Positions 6,426 to 7,108 of a stretch of 7,108 nt of DNA are shown piece after piece. The stretch spans positions 1 to 7,108 of the forward strand of contig CAIYOB010001543.1 of the NCBI GenBank assembly GCA_903927685.1. Reading direction: 5' to 3'. Source of the stretch: an uncultured Planctomycetaceae bacterium. GTDB taxonomy: Bacteria > Planctomycetota > Planctomycetia > Pirellulales > Pirellulaceae. Under the pieces are notes generated by a model. That model made no database searches. It saw only the letters and a list, made by a program, of their open reading frames with translations, and was not told the DNA's origin. The translations under genes were made by a program, and so were the position numbers. Each line of letters opens with the position of its first letter. Positions within the stretch are counted from its first letter, which is position 1.

Positions 6426-7108
6426 ATGAGACACAGCAAGTTCATTCCGGGCTTGGCGGCGCTGATCGGCATCTCGCTGTTGGGGGCCGCGGCGTCGGCA
6501 GCTGATAGCGCGGGCGAGGGATTCGTCTGTTTGTTCGACGGCAAGACGCTGGACGGTTGGGAAGGCAAGTCGCAGTTCTGGTCGGTCCGGGACGGTGCGA
6601 TCACGGGTCAGACCACCGCCGAGAATCCCACCAAGGGCAACACGTTTCTGATTTGGCGCGGCGGGAAAGTGGGCGACTTTGAACTGCGGCTCCAGTTCCG
6701 CATGGTCGGCGGCAACTCGGGCATCCAGTATCGCAGCGTCGAGATGGACGATTTCGTGGTCGGCGGCTATCAGGCCGACTTCGACGCTACGCACAACTTC
6801 ATCGGAATCCTGTACGAGGAGCGGGGACGCGGGATCATCGGGGTCCGCGGCAAGAAGACGGTCATCGGCGAAGATGGCAAGAAAGCGGTCGGTGACAGCA
6901 CCTGCGACGAGCAACAGTTCCTGGCGTCGCTCAAGAAAGAGGGCTGGAACGAGTACGTCGTGATCGCCAAGGGGAATCACTTGATTCAGAAGATCAACGG
7001 GTTCACCACGATGGAACTCGTCGACAACCAGGCCGACAAGAGCCGCGCGGAGGGCATCTTGGCGCTGCAGTTGCACGCCGGCCCGCCGATGCTGGTGCAG
7101 TTCAAGGA
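6426..7108 (+). CDS. Secreted DUF1080 / 3-keto-disaccharide hydrolase-domain protein (3' end beyond window)
   Basis: There are 227 full codons, open to the window edge. Residues 1-25 form a signal peptide (R2, H3, K5, hydrophobic core, ASA before A26), so the protein is exported. The mature part matches the DUF1080 domain (PF06439), a concanavalin-like beta-sandwich abundant in Planctomycetes. Some members hydrolyse 3-keto-glycosides; many are untested. Diagnostic stretches are [10 protein letters not shown] (36-45), [12 protein letters not shown] (51-62), GNTFLIW (71-77), NSGIQYR (97-103), GGYQADF (113-119), ILYEERGRG (128-136) and [16 protein letters not shown] (212-227). The last is usually within about 10-20 residues of the end, so little is missing. 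ATG 6426 is chosen because it starts the signal peptide and AAAGGG lies close upstream. The role is probably periplasmic carbohydrate turnover; the substrate is not evident. No internal defect is seen. Confidence 0.92.
   Translation, partial: MRHSKFIPGLAALIGISLLGAAASAADSAGEGFVCLFDGKTLDGWEGKSQFWSVRDGAITGQTTAENPTKGNTFLIWRGGKVGDFELRLQFRMVGGNSGIQYRSVEMDDFVVGGYQADFDATHNFIGILYEERGRGIIGVRGKKTVIGEDGKKAVGDSTCDEQQFLASLKKEGWNEYVVIAKGNHLIQKINGFTTMELVDNQADKSRAEGILALQLHAGPPMLVQFK

Overview
This 7.1 kb window is GC-rich bacterial DNA that looks chromosomal. Its gene content points to the Planctomycetes (PVC group), probably a Pirellulales-like lineage. The pointers are a secreted DUF1080 (3-keto-disaccharide hydrolase) protein, a bacterial microcompartment shell protein, a cytosolic GH88 hydrolase and sparse Shine-Dalgarno use. 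The assignment rests on protein resemblance only. There are no rRNA or tRNA genes, CRISPR arrays, transposases or integrases.

Left half, minus strand: RNase R (2585-4951) is followed, after a 242-base gap with its own promoter, by a two-gene unit. That unit is a secreted TraB/GumN-type protein (1401-2342) and, four bases later, a GH88 unsaturated-uronyl hydrolase (20-1396). A consensus -10 box and a 19-base palindrome over the likely -35 region sit ahead of the unit. For RNase R and the TraB protein the longest open frame overstates the N-terminus. Shine-Dalgarno sequences place the starts at 4951 and 2342.

Right half: diverging from RNase R is a tandem-domain BMC shell protein of the BMC-T class (5056-5697, TTG start). 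It has a well-conserved second domain, a first domain with a divergent pore loop, and a long linker. No other microcompartment gene is visible in the window, so it looks like a satellite shell gene. The next 728 bases hold a probable 56-residue single-pass membrane protein on the minus strand (5940-6110), supported by a strong Shine-Dalgarno, plus several inverted repeats. A secreted DUF1080 protein starts at 6426 and runs off the right edge, probably only a few residues from its end.

Functionally, GH88, DUF1080 and a BMC shell component all fit a carbohydrate-degrading lifestyle: cleaving uronic-acid oligosaccharides, hydrolysing oxidised sugars, and enclosing sugar-derived aldehyde metabolism. 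They are not one operon, and a shared pathway is inference. The most interesting items are the isolated asymmetric BMC-T gene and the small membrane protein.
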